From contig NZ_LT963352.1 in assembly GCF_900236475.1 (NCBI RefSeq), positions 8,713,001 to 8,777,000 on the forward strand: a DNA stretch of 64,000 bases, in the 5' to 3' direction. The notes beneath the pieces are model-generated. The model saw nothing but the letters and a program-made list of their open reading frames with translations, made no database searches and was not told the origin of the DNA. Shown here piece by piece: positions 31,830-40,912 of the stretch. This stretch comes from Streptomyces chartreusis NRRL 3882. GTDB lineage: Bacteria; Actinomycetota; Actinomycetes; Streptomycetales; Streptomycetaceae. The number at the start of each line of letters is the position of its first letter. Position 1 is the first letter of the stretch. The position numbers were made by a program, and so were the translations under genes.

Positions 31830-34097
31830 ATGAGACTCCTCCAACGAAGCGGGGTTCGAGTCGCCGGTACGGCCGCCGCCGTCCTCGCCGGCCTGGGCTC
31901 GGTCACCGCGGTGCCCGCGTCCGCCGCCACGCCGGGGAGCTGGACCTCGGTCCAGCCCGGTGTTGCACAGAGCGGCTGTGACGGCGTGCGCGCCACCGTG
32001 GCGCTGGACGTGAACGGAGCCCTCTCGCTCGGCGCGAGCTGGAACTGCCGCCAAGCCCTGCTACCCGCTCCGATCGGGCTGGTGACCAGCCAGGCCGACT
32101 TCACCACCGGACTGGACTTCGTCAGACGCACGGATACGCCCGTCTCGTACGACTACGAGGTCAAAGCGGGGAAGTCCCGCGTCCGGGCGCGCTCCGCGAC
32201 CGAGACGAGACTGGTGTTCGCGAAGGGCTCCGCGCAGATGACCGTGCACGTCCGCACGTCCGCGGACGGTATGGCGCTGCGCTACGAGCTGCCGTCGGGT
32301 GCGACGGTGCTGAGAGAGGCGACGTCGTTCGAACTGCCGACCGACGCCCAGTTGTCCCGGCAGGTGTTCAGTCCCGATCACGAGAGGGGTTATGCGACCT
32401 CCACGGTCGCCGACGTCCCGACGGGCTCCTACGACATGGGCATGTTCGCCCAACAGACCAACGGCGCACGGGTGTTGCTCGCCGAGTCCGGTGTGGACGG
32501 CAACTACTCGGGTGGCCAGTTCACCCACACCCAGGGCACCGGCCGGTTCACCGTCGCGCTGGCCGACGCGCAGATCGTGCGGTCCGGCGCGTTCACCACA
32601 GCGTGGCGCACCGCCGCCATCGGCAGCACGGCGACGGTCGTGGAGTCCACGCTGGTCGACGACGTCGCGCCCGCGTCGAAGATCTCCGACACCTCGTGGA
32701 TCAAGCCCGGTGTCGCCGCGTGGCCGTGGCTGGACGGCATGTGGGACACCCAGCGCGACCTGACCAAGCTCAAGCAGTGGGCCGACTACGCCTCCTCGCA
32801 GGGCTGGCCCTACCTTCTGGTGGACGACGGGTGGAAGGACAACCAGGCGATCATTCCCGAGCTCGTGGCCTACGCCCGGGACCGCGGCGTGCGGATCATG
32901 CTCTGGTACCACTGGCAGGACCTGGACACGGCCGCCGAGCGGGAAGCCCAGTTCACCAAGATCACCGGGTGGGGTGTCGTCGGCGTCAAGATGGACTTCA
33001 TGGGGTCCGAGAGCCAGGCCCGTCAGCAGTGGTACGACGCGGCCCTGGCCGACACCGCCCGGTACAAGTTGATGGTCGACCTGCACGGCTCGCGCCTGTC
33101 CGTCGGCGTCCACCGCACCTGGCCGCACGTGCTGACCAACGAGGCCGTCCGCGGCGAGGAGTACCCCGGGGGCCGGGACATCGGGCACGTGGCCGCACTC
33201 CCGTTCACTCGCGGCCTCCTGGGCCCGGCCGACTACTCGCCGATGAGCTTCCAGCAGCGCAACCCGAACAGCGACGCCGCCGAACTCGCCCTCGGCGTAC
33301 TCCTGGACAGCGGCATCATGCTGCCCGGCAGCCGCATCTCGGACTACCAGGCCCGGCCCGAGGCACAGCGGTGGATGCGCATGCTGCCGACCGCGTGGGA
33401 CGAGACGAAGTACGTCTCCGGCGACCCGCTCACCGGAGGGGTCATCGCGCGCCGCGACGGCGACCGTTGGTTCGTCGGGGCTTTCCGGCGCGGCGGCGCC
33501 ACCACCATCAGCTACCCGACCACGTTCCTCGGCTCCGGCACCTGGCACGCGGAGATCACCACCGACGGCTCCACCGGCCTGACCCGCACCAGCAAGGTCA
33601 TCCAGGCCGGTGACACGCTGAGCGTCCCGGCGGTCGCGGGCGGCGGCCACGTGGTCAAGCTGACCAAGGTCCCCGCCATCCCGACCGGGAACCGCACGGT
33701 GACCGTCGCCGGCAGCAGCCACGTACTCGACGTGAAGGGCGCAAGCCTCGCGGACGACGCCGAGATCATCCGCTGGCCCGGCACCGGCGGCACCAACCAG
33801 CGCTTCGCGTTCGTGCCCCTCGGCGACGGATACACGCGGATCGTCAACCAGGCGAGCGACAAGGACGTCGTCGTCCAGTGGGCCTCACGCGACGCGGGCG
33901 CGAAGGCCATCCAGTACCCGTACGAAGCCAACGCGAACACCAACGACGAATGGCTGGCGGAAGACGCGGGCAACGGCCGTATCCGGCTCCTCAATCGCCA
34001 CAGCGGTCTCTACCTCACCGCGGGCGCCGCCCAGGGCGACCGGTTGGAGCAACGCCCGTACGACGGCGCCGACCACCAGCTGTTCACCGTCTCCTGA
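31830..34097 (+). CDS. Secreted GH97 alpha-galactosidase-like glycosidase with ricin-type domain
   Basis: 755 residues; ATG with GGAAGG upstream and a Sec signal (cleavage near ASAAT, residue 32). The N-terminal beta-super-sandwich (about 35-275), SWIKPGVAAWPW (about 289-300) and the barrel motif GVKMDFMGS are characteristic of GH97. An Asp (about D389) at this place marks the retaining branch, known for alpha-galactosidases, rather than the inverting alpha-glucosidases. Residues about 630-755 form a ricin-like trefoil (VLDVKGASLADDAEI, LYLTAGAAQGD). It is followed after 58 bp by the GH62 gene. Confidence 0.9.
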   Translation: MRLLQRSGVRVAGTAAAVLAGLGSVTAVPASAATPGSWTSVQPGVAQSGCDGVRATVALDVNGALSLGASWNCRQALLPAPIGLVTSQADFTTGLDFVRRTDTPVSYDYEVKAGKSRVRARSATETRLVFAKGSAQMTVHVRTSADGMALRYELPSGATVLREATSFELPTDAQLSRQVFSPDHERGYATSTVADVPTGSYDMGMFAQQTNGARVLLAESGVDGNYSGGQFTHTQGTGRFTVALADAQIVRSGAFTTAWRTAAIGSTATVVESTLVDDVAPASKISDTSWIKPGVAAWPWLDGMWDTQRDLTKLKQWADYASSQGWPYLLVDDGWKDNQAIIPELVAYARDRGVRIMLWYHWQDLDTAAEREAQFTKITGWGVVGVKMDFMGSESQARQQWYDAALADTARYKLMVDLHGSRLSVGVHRTWPHVLTNEAVRGEEYPGGRDIGHVAALPFTRGLLGPADYSPMSFQQRNPNSDAAELALGVLLDSGIMLPGSRISDYQARPEAQRWMRMLPTAWDETKYVSGDPLTGGVIARRDGDRWFVGAFRRGGATTISYPTTFLGSGTWHAEITTDGSTGLTRTSKVIQAGDTLSVPAVAGGGHVVKLTKVPAIPTGNRTVTVAGSSHVLDVKGASLADDAEIIRWPGTGGTNQRFAFVPLGDGYTRIVNQASDKDVVVQWASRDAGAKAIQYPYEANANTNDEWLAEDAGNGRIRLLNRHSGLYLTAGAAQGDRLEQRPYDGADHQLFTVS

Positions 34098-34155
34098 CGC
34101 CCCTGATCGAACACCCCCGAATCACGCGAGCTCACTCAAGGAAGACGAGGCCCCC

Positions 34156-35577
34156 ATGCACAGACGAAGTTTCAGCCGCAGACACCTGCCTGCGGGCCTG
34201 GCCGCCACGGTTGCGGTCCTGGTCTCGTTGGCGGCGATGCTCGTCGCCAACCCGGCTCAGGCGGCCACCAGCGGCGCCCTGCGCGGTGTGGGTTCCGGCC
34301 GGTGTCTCGATGTGCCGGGCGCCGGCCAGACCGACGGCACGAACGTGCAGATCTGGGACTGCACAGGCGGGACCAACCAGCAGTGGACGCTCACGGACAG
34401 CAACCAGCTGACCGTGTACGGCAACAAGTGCCTCGATGTCCCGGGCCACGCCACCACGGCCGGTACCCGGCCGGTGATCTGGTCCTGCAACGGCGGTACG
34501 AACCAGCAGTGGCGGGTGAACTCCGACGGCACGGTCGTCGCTGTGGAGTCCGGGCTGTGCCTGGACGTCAGCGGCGGCGCCACGGCCAACGGCACGGCGG
34601 TGCAGCTGTGGAACTGCACCGGCGGCAGCAACCAGAAGTGGACCGGCCTGTCCGGGACGACCAACTCCTGTGCTCTTCCGTCGACGTACCGGTGGAGCTC
34701 GACGGGGCCGCTGGCGCAGCCGGCCAACGGGTGGCTCTCGCTGAAGGACTTCACCACCACGACGTACAACGGCAAGCACCTGGTCTACGCGACGTACTCC
34801 GACGGCAACTGGCAATCGATGGGCTTCAGCCCCTTCACGAACTGGTCGGACATGGCGACGGCCGGACAGACCGGCATGAGCCAGTCCGCGGTGGCGCCCA
34901 AGCTGTTCTACTTCGCGCCCAAGAAGATATGGGTGCTGGCCTCGAATGGGTGGGGTACCCAATGGCCCTTCGTCTACCGCACGTCGAGCGACCCCACCAA
35001 CCCCAACGGCTGGTCCGCGGCCCAGCCGCTGTTCACCGGCAGCCTCCCCACCGGCGGCCCGATCGACCCGACCCTGATCGGTGACGGCCAGAACATGTAC
35101 CTGTTCTTCGCCAATGACAAGGGCGGCATCTTCAAGTCGACCATGCCGATCGGGAACTTCCCGAGCAGCTTCGGCTCGTCGTACACGACGGTCATGACCG
35201 ATACGGAGAAGAACCTGTTCGAGGCGCCGGAGGTCTACAAGGTCCAGGGCCGGAACCAGTACCTCATGATCGTCGAGGCTCGCGGTGTGAATGAGGACCG
35301 CTTCTTCCGGTCGTTCACGGCCTCCAGCCTGGACGGTCCGTGGACCCCGCAGGCCGCCACCGAGAGCAACCCCTTCGCGGGCAAGGCCAACAGCGGCGCC
35401 ACCTGGACCAACAGCATCAGCCACGGTGACCTGGTCCGCAACAACCCCGACCAGACCATGACCGTCGACGCGTGCAACCTGCAGTTCCTCTACCAGGGCC
35501 TGTCCCCCACCACACCGTCGGACACCCCCTACGTGCGACTGCCGTACCGGCCGGGCCTGCTCACCCTGCAACGCTGA
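34156..35577 (+). CDS. Secreted CBM13 + GH62 alpha-L-arabinofuranosidase
   Basis: 473 residues with a Sec/Tat-like signal (RRSFSRRHLPAG, cleavage near AQAAT). Residues about 40-165 are a ricin-B/CBM13 trefoil with three repeats (GRCLDVPGAG, NKCLDVPGHA, GLCLDVSGGA, each followed by a QQW/QKW element). The GH62 catalytic domain (about 172-473) shows LSLKDFTTTTYNG (base Asp), GPIDPTLIGD and FEAPEVYKV (acid Glu). GH62 removes single arabinose units from arabinoxylan or arabinan. It is paired with the GH97 gene, and a strong hairpin follows its stop. Confidence 0.95.
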   Translation: MHRRSFSRRHLPAGLAATVAVLVSLAAMLVANPAQAATSGALRGVGSGRCLDVPGAGQTDGTNVQIWDCTGGTNQQWTLTDSNQLTVYGNKCLDVPGHATTAGTRPVIWSCNGGTNQQWRVNSDGTVVAVESGLCLDVSGGATANGTAVQLWNCTGGSNQKWTGLSGTTNSCALPSTYRWSSTGPLAQPANGWLSLKDFTTTTYNGKHLVYATYSDGNWQSMGFSPFTNWSDMATAGQTGMSQSAVAPKLFYFAPKKIWVLASNGWGTQWPFVYRTSSDPTNPNGWSAAQPLFTGSLPTGGPIDPTLIGDGQNMYLFFANDKGGIFKSTMPIGNFPSSFGSSYTTVMTDTEKNLFEAPEVYKVQGRNQYLMIVEARGVNEDRFFRSFTASSLDGPWTPQAATESNPFAGKANSGATWTNSISHGDLVRNNPDQTMTVDACNLQFLYQGLSPTTPSDTPYVRLPYRPGLLTLQR

Positions 35578-35582
35578 CCCGC

Positions 35583-35617
35583 GAGGAACCCCAGCCGCAC
35601 GTCGGCTGGGGTTCCTC
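35583..35617. terminator. Strong bidirectional terminator
   Basis: GAGGAACCCCAGCCG (35583-35597) and CGGCTGGGGTTCCTC (35603-35617) form a perfect 15-bp stem with a 5-base loop. It begins 6 bp after the GH62 stop and lies ahead of the convergent GH31 stop, so it probably ends both transcripts. Confidence 0.88.
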
Positions 35618-35674
35618 TCCTTCTTGGCGGGAGTACCCCTTCGCGGTGATCAGCAGGCCTACGGCCAAAGCAGG

Positions 35675-37657
35675 TCAGCCGAGCAAAGCGGCGACGTAGG
35701 CCCCCTCGCGGACGAAGACGGGAACGCGCTCCAGCGGGGCGTCCACTTCGAGCGCCGTCCCTCCCTCCCTCCCATGTCCGGTGACCAGGTCGAGCCAGCG
35801 GGCGCCGGACGGCAGATACACCCGGCGGGCCCGGGCGCCCGCCTCGTACACGGGTGCCACCAGCACGTCGGGGCCGAGCAGGAACTGGTCGTCCACGTCC
35901 CAGGCGCGCTCGTCCTCGGGGAAGTCGAAGAACAGCGGGCGCATCGGCGGTGCGCCGGTGCGGTGGGCCTCCTCGGACAGCCTCATCAGGTACGGGCGCA
36001 GGCGCTCGCGCAGCAGCAGGTGGTCCCGGAGGATGCCGTACGCCTGCTCCCCGTAGGACCAGACCTCGTTCCGGCCGCCGGTCATGTCCGCCGAGAAGGT
36101 GGGGTGGTTGGGCTTCCGGTCCCCGTGCAGTCGCATGACGGGGCTGAAGGTGCCGTACTGGAACCACCGGATCAGCAGCTCACGGTACGCGGGGTCGTCC
36201 GGGTCGCCGCCGCCGAAGCCGCCGATGTCGGTGTTCCACCAGGGGATGCCGCTCATCGCGACGTTCAGCCCGGCCCTGATCTGGCGCGCGAGGGAGTCGA
36301 AGGTGGTGGGGATGTCGCCGGACCACAGCAGGGCCCCGTGACGCTGGCTGCCCGCCCACGCGGAGCGGACCAGCGACAGCGGCCGGTCCTCGCCCGCCGC
36401 GCGCAGGCCGTCGGCCACCGCGCGGGTGTGCAGCACGGGGTAGAGGTTCGCGACCTCGGCCGCCGGCCCGGCCGCGTAGACGGCGCGGTCGGCGACCTCC
36501 CTGGGCAGGTCGGGCTCGCAGGCGTCCAGCCAGAAGCACCCCACCCCCAGCGAACGATAGTTGTCGTCCAGCCGCTGCCACAGCGCGGCGCGTGCTCCGG
36601 GGTGGGTGGCGTCGTAGTACGCCATCGGGCGTGTCAGCGCTTCCCCGCTGTGCCGGGACGGCCACGGGAAGGTGAGCAGGCCGCCGCCGGAGTCCCGTAC
36701 GAGGTGTCCGGCCGATCGCAGCTCGTCGTGGGTGTCACTGCCGGGCTCGACGGTGGGCCACACCGAGACGGCAAGTCTCACCCCGAGGTCCGTCAGCTCC
36801 TCGACCATGGCGGCGGGGTCGGGCCATTCGCTCTCCTCGAAACGCCAGTCGCCCATCCTCGGCCAGTGGAAGAAGTCGCAGACGATGACCGACAGCGGCA
36901 GTCCGCGCTCCTTGTACTGCCGTGCCACCGCGAGGAGTTCGTCCTGGGTGCGGTAGCGCAGTTTCGACTGCCAGAAACCGGACGCCCACTCGGGGAGGAG
37001 AGGCGGGCGTCCACTGGCCCGGGTGTACGTGTCGATGATCTGGGCCGGGGCGTCGCCGGCGGTGATCCAGTAGTCGACGCGCCCGCCGGCGTCCGCCGTC
37101 CACCGGGTGGTGTCGGCGCCCAGTTCGACGCGGCCGGTGGCGGGGTTGTTCCAGAGCAGTCCGTAGCCGCGCGAGGAGTGCAGAAACGGGACGGCGGCCA
37201 CGGTGTTGCCCTGGACGAGGTCGATCACACAGCCCTTCTGGTCCAGGCGTCCGTGCAGATGCTGCCCCAGGCCGTGCAGTCGCTCACCGTCGTACCCCTC
37301 GAAGTGCTGCTCCGTCCGACCGCCCGCCGCGTAGACGCGAGGGCCGGCGTGGTGGGTGTACGGGCTCTTGTCGGCGAGGAGTTCACGGCCCGAGGCGGCG
37401 TGGAGGAACCTCAGCCGGCCGTCCGCCGCGGCCTCGACGGCGATGCGGCCGTTGACCAGGTGGGCGGACCCGTCGTCCGACAAGGACAGTTCGGCGTGCG
37501 GGGAGGGCGAGGGGCTCTCCAGCGCGCCGGGCGCGGCGGGGTCGACGGTCCCGGACGAAGCCCGCACGCGGACGGCGTCCGGTCCCCAGGGCTCGATGCG
37601 GAGGATCTCTTCGGCGGTGTGCCGTTCCAGACCTCCCGCGCGGATGCTGTAGGGCAA
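35675..37657 (-). CDS. GH31 alpha-xylosidase
   Basis: 660 residues from a TTG start at 37657, with AAAGGA six bases upstream and homology from the second residue. An N-terminal beta-sandwich precedes the barrel. The nucleophile Asp lies in CFWLDACEPD (about D378) and the acid/base in LLWSGDIPTT (about D448); SVIVCDFFHWP and FSPVMRLHGD are typical of GH31 enzymes active on alpha-xylose. There is no signal peptide. GH31 alpha-xylosidases take the terminal xylose from xyloglucan oligosaccharides, the key intracellular step that lets GH3 proceed. It lies downstream of the SGNH esterase, 84 bp away on the same strand. Confidence 0.92.
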   Translation of the reverse strand: MPYSIRAGGLERHTAEEILRIEPWGPDAVRVRASSGTVDPAAPGALESPSPSPHAELSLSDDGSAHLVNGRIAVEAAADGRLRFLHAASGRELLADKSPYTHHAGPRVYAAGGRTEQHFEGYDGERLHGLGQHLHGRLDQKGCVIDLVQGNTVAAVPFLHSSRGYGLLWNNPATGRVELGADTTRWTADAGGRVDYWITAGDAPAQIIDTYTRASGRPPLLPEWASGFWQSKLRYRTQDELLAVARQYKERGLPLSVIVCDFFHWPRMGDWRFEESEWPDPAAMVEELTDLGVRLAVSVWPTVEPGSDTHDELRSAGHLVRDSGGGLLTFPWPSRHSGEALTRPMAYYDATHPGARAALWQRLDDNYRSLGVGCFWLDACEPDLPREVADRAVYAAGPAAEVANLYPVLHTRAVADGLRAAGEDRPLSLVRSAWAGSQRHGALLWSGDIPTTFDSLARQIRAGLNVAMSGIPWWNTDIGGFGGGDPDDPAYRELLIRWFQYGTFSPVMRLHGDRKPNHPTFSADMTGGRNEVWSYGEQAYGILRDHLLLRERLRPYLMRLSEEAHRTGAPPMRPLFFDFPEDERAWDVDDQFLLGPDVLVAPVYEAGARARRVYLPSGARWLDLVTGHGREGGTALEVDAPLERVPVFVREGAYVAALLG

Positions 37658-37741
37658 GGTAATTCCTTTGTTCCTGTCAAGGGCCTGGACGTTCTCCCGG
37701 GAGCTGAGCCCCGGGGAGGGCTCAGCTCCCGGGAGCGGGGG

Positions 37742-38848
37742 TCATCCGGCGGTCAGAGTGGTCCACTTCTGGTTGGCACCGCCGTTGCAGTCCCACAGCA
37801 CGAGCTGTGTGCCGTCGACCGTGGAGGAGCCCGGAACATCGAGGCAGCGGCCGGAGGCGGGGTTGCGGTAGCCGCCGTTGTACGGCTGCCAGACCTGGTT
37901 GGCGCCGCCGTGGCAGGACCAGAGCTGCACCTTGGTGCCGTTGGCGGTGGCCCCGCCGGCGGCGTCGAGGCACTTGCCCATGGAACGCAGGGTGCCGTCG
38001 GTGTAGGCGGACCAGTACTGGTTGGCACTGTCGCCGCAGTTCCACGTCTGGACGGCGGTCCCGTCGGCGGTGTTGGCGCCGTTGACGTCCATGCACTTGC
38101 CGGTGATTCCGGACTGTACGCGTGCCGGGGCGGGGGCGGGGTTCTTCAGCCACCCGGCGCTGTCCGCGGACCGGATGCCGCGGTGGAAGGCGTCCGCCAT
38201 CTTCTGGTAGCCCGAGTCGTTGGGGTGCAGGGGGTCGGCCAGGTCGGCCGTGGTCAGGCTGCTCATGTCGACGAATCCGACGTGTTTGCCCGCGGCCTGT
38301 GCGTCGCTGACGATGTTCCGGGTGGCCTGGTTGTACGTGCCCCGGAACCGCTCCTCCGAGCTGCTGGTGGACACGACCAGGGAGGCGACGAGGACGGTTG
38401 CGTCGGGGACGTCGGCGGTGATCTGGTTGACCAGCGACTTCAGCCGGGCGATGGCGCTGTCGACCTCGGAGGCGCCTTGGAGGTCGTTGGTGCCGATGTG
38501 CAGCGTCACGACGTTGGGCCGGTAGCGGGTCAGCGAGGCATCGGCGAGTGCGGCGATCTGGTCGATGCGGTACCCGGAGTGGCCCTGGTTGTCGGGGTCG
38601 GACATCGAACCGCCCCGCAGCGTGCCGACGAAGTCCAGCGGATGGCCGTCCGCCGCGAGCTTGTCCCACAACGGGCCGCGGTAGCCGTTGCCCGTACTGC
38701 TTCCCACGCCCCAGGTTATCGAGTCGCCCAACGGCATGACCCGCAAGGGCGTTGTGGAGGCGGCGGAGGCAGGGGCCGCACCTGCCGTTGTCACACCGAG
38801 CGCGCCAGCGACAAGGGCGATCAGGGGTAGAACCCAAGGCTTTCTCAT
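37742..38848 (-). CDS. Secreted SGNH-hydrolase esterase with CBM13 domain
   Basis: 368 residues; ATG 38848 follows GAAGAGGACG and begins a Sec signal (MRKPWVLPLIALVAGALG, cleavage near ASAAS). The SGNH fold (about 32-235) has block I GDSITWG, block III IGTNDL and the catalytic Asp-His in DPLHPNDSG. The C-terminal 130 residues form a ricin-type CBM13 with three repeats (GKCMDVNGAN, GKCLDAAGGA, GRCLDVPGSS). CE3-type acetylxylan esterases share this layout, so it probably removes acetyl groups from hemicellulose. It sits upstream of the alpha-xylosidase and downstream of two ACATCCCATG motifs. Confidence 0.9.
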   Translation of the reverse strand: MRKPWVLPLIALVAGALGVTTAGAAPASAASTTPLRVMPLGDSITWGVGSSTGNGYRGPLWDKLAADGHPLDFVGTLRGGSMSDPDNQGHSGYRIDQIAALADASLTRYRPNVVTLHIGTNDLQGASEVDSAIARLKSLVNQITADVPDATVLVASLVVSTSSSEERFRGTYNQATRNIVSDAQAAGKHVGFVDMSSLTTADLADPLHPNDSGYQKMADAFHRGIRSADSAGWLKNPAPAPARVQSGITGKCMDVNGANTADGTAVQTWNCGDSANQYWSAYTDGTLRSMGKCLDAAGGATANGTKVQLWSCHGGANQVWQPYNGGYRNPASGRCLDVPGSSTVDGTQLVLWDCNGGANQKWTTLTAG

Positions 38849-39503
38849 GCAGCGTCCTCTTCTGCGAGTGATTGCTGAATCAGCGGGGCTGATCGCCGTA
38901 CGTGTCAGCGGCTCGGCCGCAGCGCCTTCCCTTCGGCGTCGGCGGCCGCCCTGACGTACTGGCAGAACGGCGTGAGTGGGGGTGTCTCTTGCGCTGTGAG
39001 CACTGACAACACCGAGCCCGCCTGGTGTCCCCCTCTGCCCCGGCCCTCCTGTACCGAGCGGGTCGGCCGGAACCGGCCCACAAGCGCATCCGTATAGATA
39101 CCACGATTGCGGCTGGAACATCCCATGAATGTCAGAGTCAGGATCGGTGCGCGTGGGCCATTCTTGGGCTGCGTCGTGCCGATGGGTGCTTCTGCGGCCT
39201 GCTTGCTGTTCTCTTCTTCTCCGAGTCGACCGCGAACATCCCATGTATGGCTTATCGACCGCGAGCACCGACCCGGGATCGGCTGCCCCGTCATGCTGGA
39301 TCAGCGCACTGTCCCCGCCGTGAAGAGGGCCGTTCAGAGCCGGGCCGATGTACCTGAACAGCCTTGTGATGTCTTGTGGTTAAGACTTTAATCAGCCAGC
39401 GTACCCGGCGACGGCGGCCGGGAGCATCACGTGAGGACGCCGGGGTCCTCACGGCCTCGCGGTGCCTGTCGCGGTGTGCGTCACATGGACAAGAGGGGAA
39501 GCG
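38849..39503. promoter_or_regulatory. Long divergent non-coding region with two ACATCCCATG motifs
   Basis: These 655 bp lie between the esterase and the flavocytochrome genes, with lower GC around 39080-39380. They hold ACATCCCATG at 39118-39127 and ACATCCCATGT, an 11-bp palindrome, at 39236-39246. Open frames in it have no family signal. It is long enough for a small RNA, but I see no supported one. Confidence 0.55.
39236..39246. promoter_or_regulatory. Palindromic ACATCCCATGT motif
   Basis: The arms ACAT and ATGT flank CCC; this is the best-formed copy of the motif recurring in the window. It lies 388 bp upstream of the SGNH esterase start. A second, less symmetric copy lies 118 bp away at 39118-39127. 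Confidence 0.45.
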
Positions 39504-40841
39504 GTGGAGGCGACGATTTCACGGGTGCGGCAAGGCACCCTACCTCCGGTCGTTGCGGCGCGGTGGGCGCTGTGGACCTTTGTCATCGTCAACTTGGTGA
39601 TCGTCGAGGTCTTGTTCCTCACCGCCGGAACCGGCAAGAACGGGGTGCTCACGGTCGCCAAGTTCTTCGGCCTGCACGCCGCCGTGCTGATGCTGTTCCA
39701 GCTGCTGCTGGTGGCCCGGCTGCCGTGGCTCGACCGCCGTATCGGCATGGACCGGTTGACGGTGTGGCACCGGTGGGTCGGCTTCACGCTGTTGTGGACC
39801 ATCCTCACCCACGCCGTGCTGGTGGTGCTGGGCTACGCGAGGCTCGAGGACACGTCGATGACGAAGACGTTCCTCGCGCTGGCCGGAGTGCCGGCCTCCC
39901 TGCTCGGGATGCTGGCCGCGGCGATCGTCGTCGTGGTCGCCGCGGTCTCCGCCCGGTATGTGAGGCAGCGGCTGCGGTACGAGACCTGGCACGGCCTGCA
40001 CCTGCTGCTGTACCTGGCGTTGGGGCTGGCGTTCGTCCACCAGTTGCAGGAGACCACGACCTTCAGCTCTTCCGGGCCCGCGAAAATCTACTGGTGGGCC
40101 CTGTGGCTGTTCGCGTTCGGTGCCCTGGTCACGGGGCGGATCGTGATGCCTCTGTGGCGCAACGCCTACCACAGGTTCCGGGTCGCTGAGGTGGTGGCGG
40201 AGTCGGACGACGTGGTGTCGGTACGCGTCACCGGCCGCCACCTCGACAAGCTGCCGGCCCGGGCCGGCCAGTTCTGCATCTGGCGGTTCCCCGGGCACAA
40301 CCACTGGTGGCTGGCCAATCCGTTCTCCCTGTCGGCGGCCCCCGACGGCCGAACGTTGCGCCTGACCGCCAAGGCGGTCGGCAGCACCAGCGCCGGGCTG
40401 CGGCACGTCCAGGTCGGGAGCCGCGCGTTCGTCGAGGGGCCGTACGGGGCGTTCACGTCGCTGCACCGCACGCGGCCCGGCGCCCTGCTGATCGCCGGAG
40501 GAGTGGGGATCACGCCGGTTCGAGCGCTGCTGGAGGAGGAACCGGCCGGCGACGTCGTCGTGCTCTACCGGGTGCGCAGCGAGAACGACGCCGTGCTGGT
40601 CGACGAGGTACGAGCCCTGGTCGCGGACAACGGTGGGCAGCTGCACCTGCTCACCGGCCGCACGGGGGAGGGGAGTCCGCCGTTCGAGCCGGACAGTCTC
40701 CGGGCCCTCGTTCCCGACATGACCGAACGGGACGTGTACGTCTGCGGTCCGCCCGCGATGACCTCGGCCGTGCTCAACGCCCTGCGCGGGCTGGGGGTTC
40801 CCCACCGGCAAGTGCACGCCGAGCGGTTCGGCCTGGCCTGA
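39504..40841 (+). CDS. Ferric-reductase-like transmembrane flavocytochrome
   Basis: 445 residues from GTG 39504, chosen because AAGAGGGGAA precedes it. The N-terminal half (about 18-215) has six hydrophobic helices with paired histidines in VWHRWVGF/LTHAVLVV and ETWHGLHLLL/AFVHQLQ, suitable for two b-type haems. The C-terminal half is a ferredoxin-NADP-reductase-like module: FAD-binding (NPFSLSAAP, variant of RxYS), LLIAGGVGITPVRALL, and the terminal YVCGPPAMTSAV for NAD(P)H. It would carry electrons from NAD(P)H across the membrane, for instance to ferric iron. No clear link to the sugar genes is seen. Confidence 0.88.
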   Translation: MEATISRVRQGTLPPVVAARWALWTFVIVNLVIVEVLFLTAGTGKNGVLTVAKFFGLHAAVLMLFQLLLVARLPWLDRRIGMDRLTVWHRWVGFTLLWTILTHAVLVVLGYARLEDTSMTKTFLALAGVPASLLGMLAAAIVVVVAAVSARYVRQRLRYETWHGLHLLLYLALGLAFVHQLQETTTFSSSGPAKIYWWALWLFAFGALVTGRIVMPLWRNAYHRFRVAEVVAESDDVVSVRVTGRHLDKLPARAGQFCIWRFPGHNHWWLANPFSLSAAPDGRTLRLTAKAVGSTSAGLRHVQVGSRAFVEGPYGAFTSLHRTRPGALLIAGGVGITPVRALLEEEPAGDVVVLYRVRSENDAVLVDEVRALVADNGGQLHLLTGRTGEGSPPFEPDSLRALVPDMTERDVYVCGPPAMTSAVLNALRGLGVPHRQVHAERFGLA

Positions 40842-40912
40842 GCCCCGCCTGCGGCGGTGTCCGGCCACGGCTTGCGCATGGCCGTGCAAGACGATTCGAC
40901 AGGGAGAGGACT

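Noticed and set aside
38849..39503. Possible small RNA or CRISPR in the long non-coding gap
   Set aside because: No repeat array and no convincing promoter plus terminator pair; the only repeats are the two short motifs.
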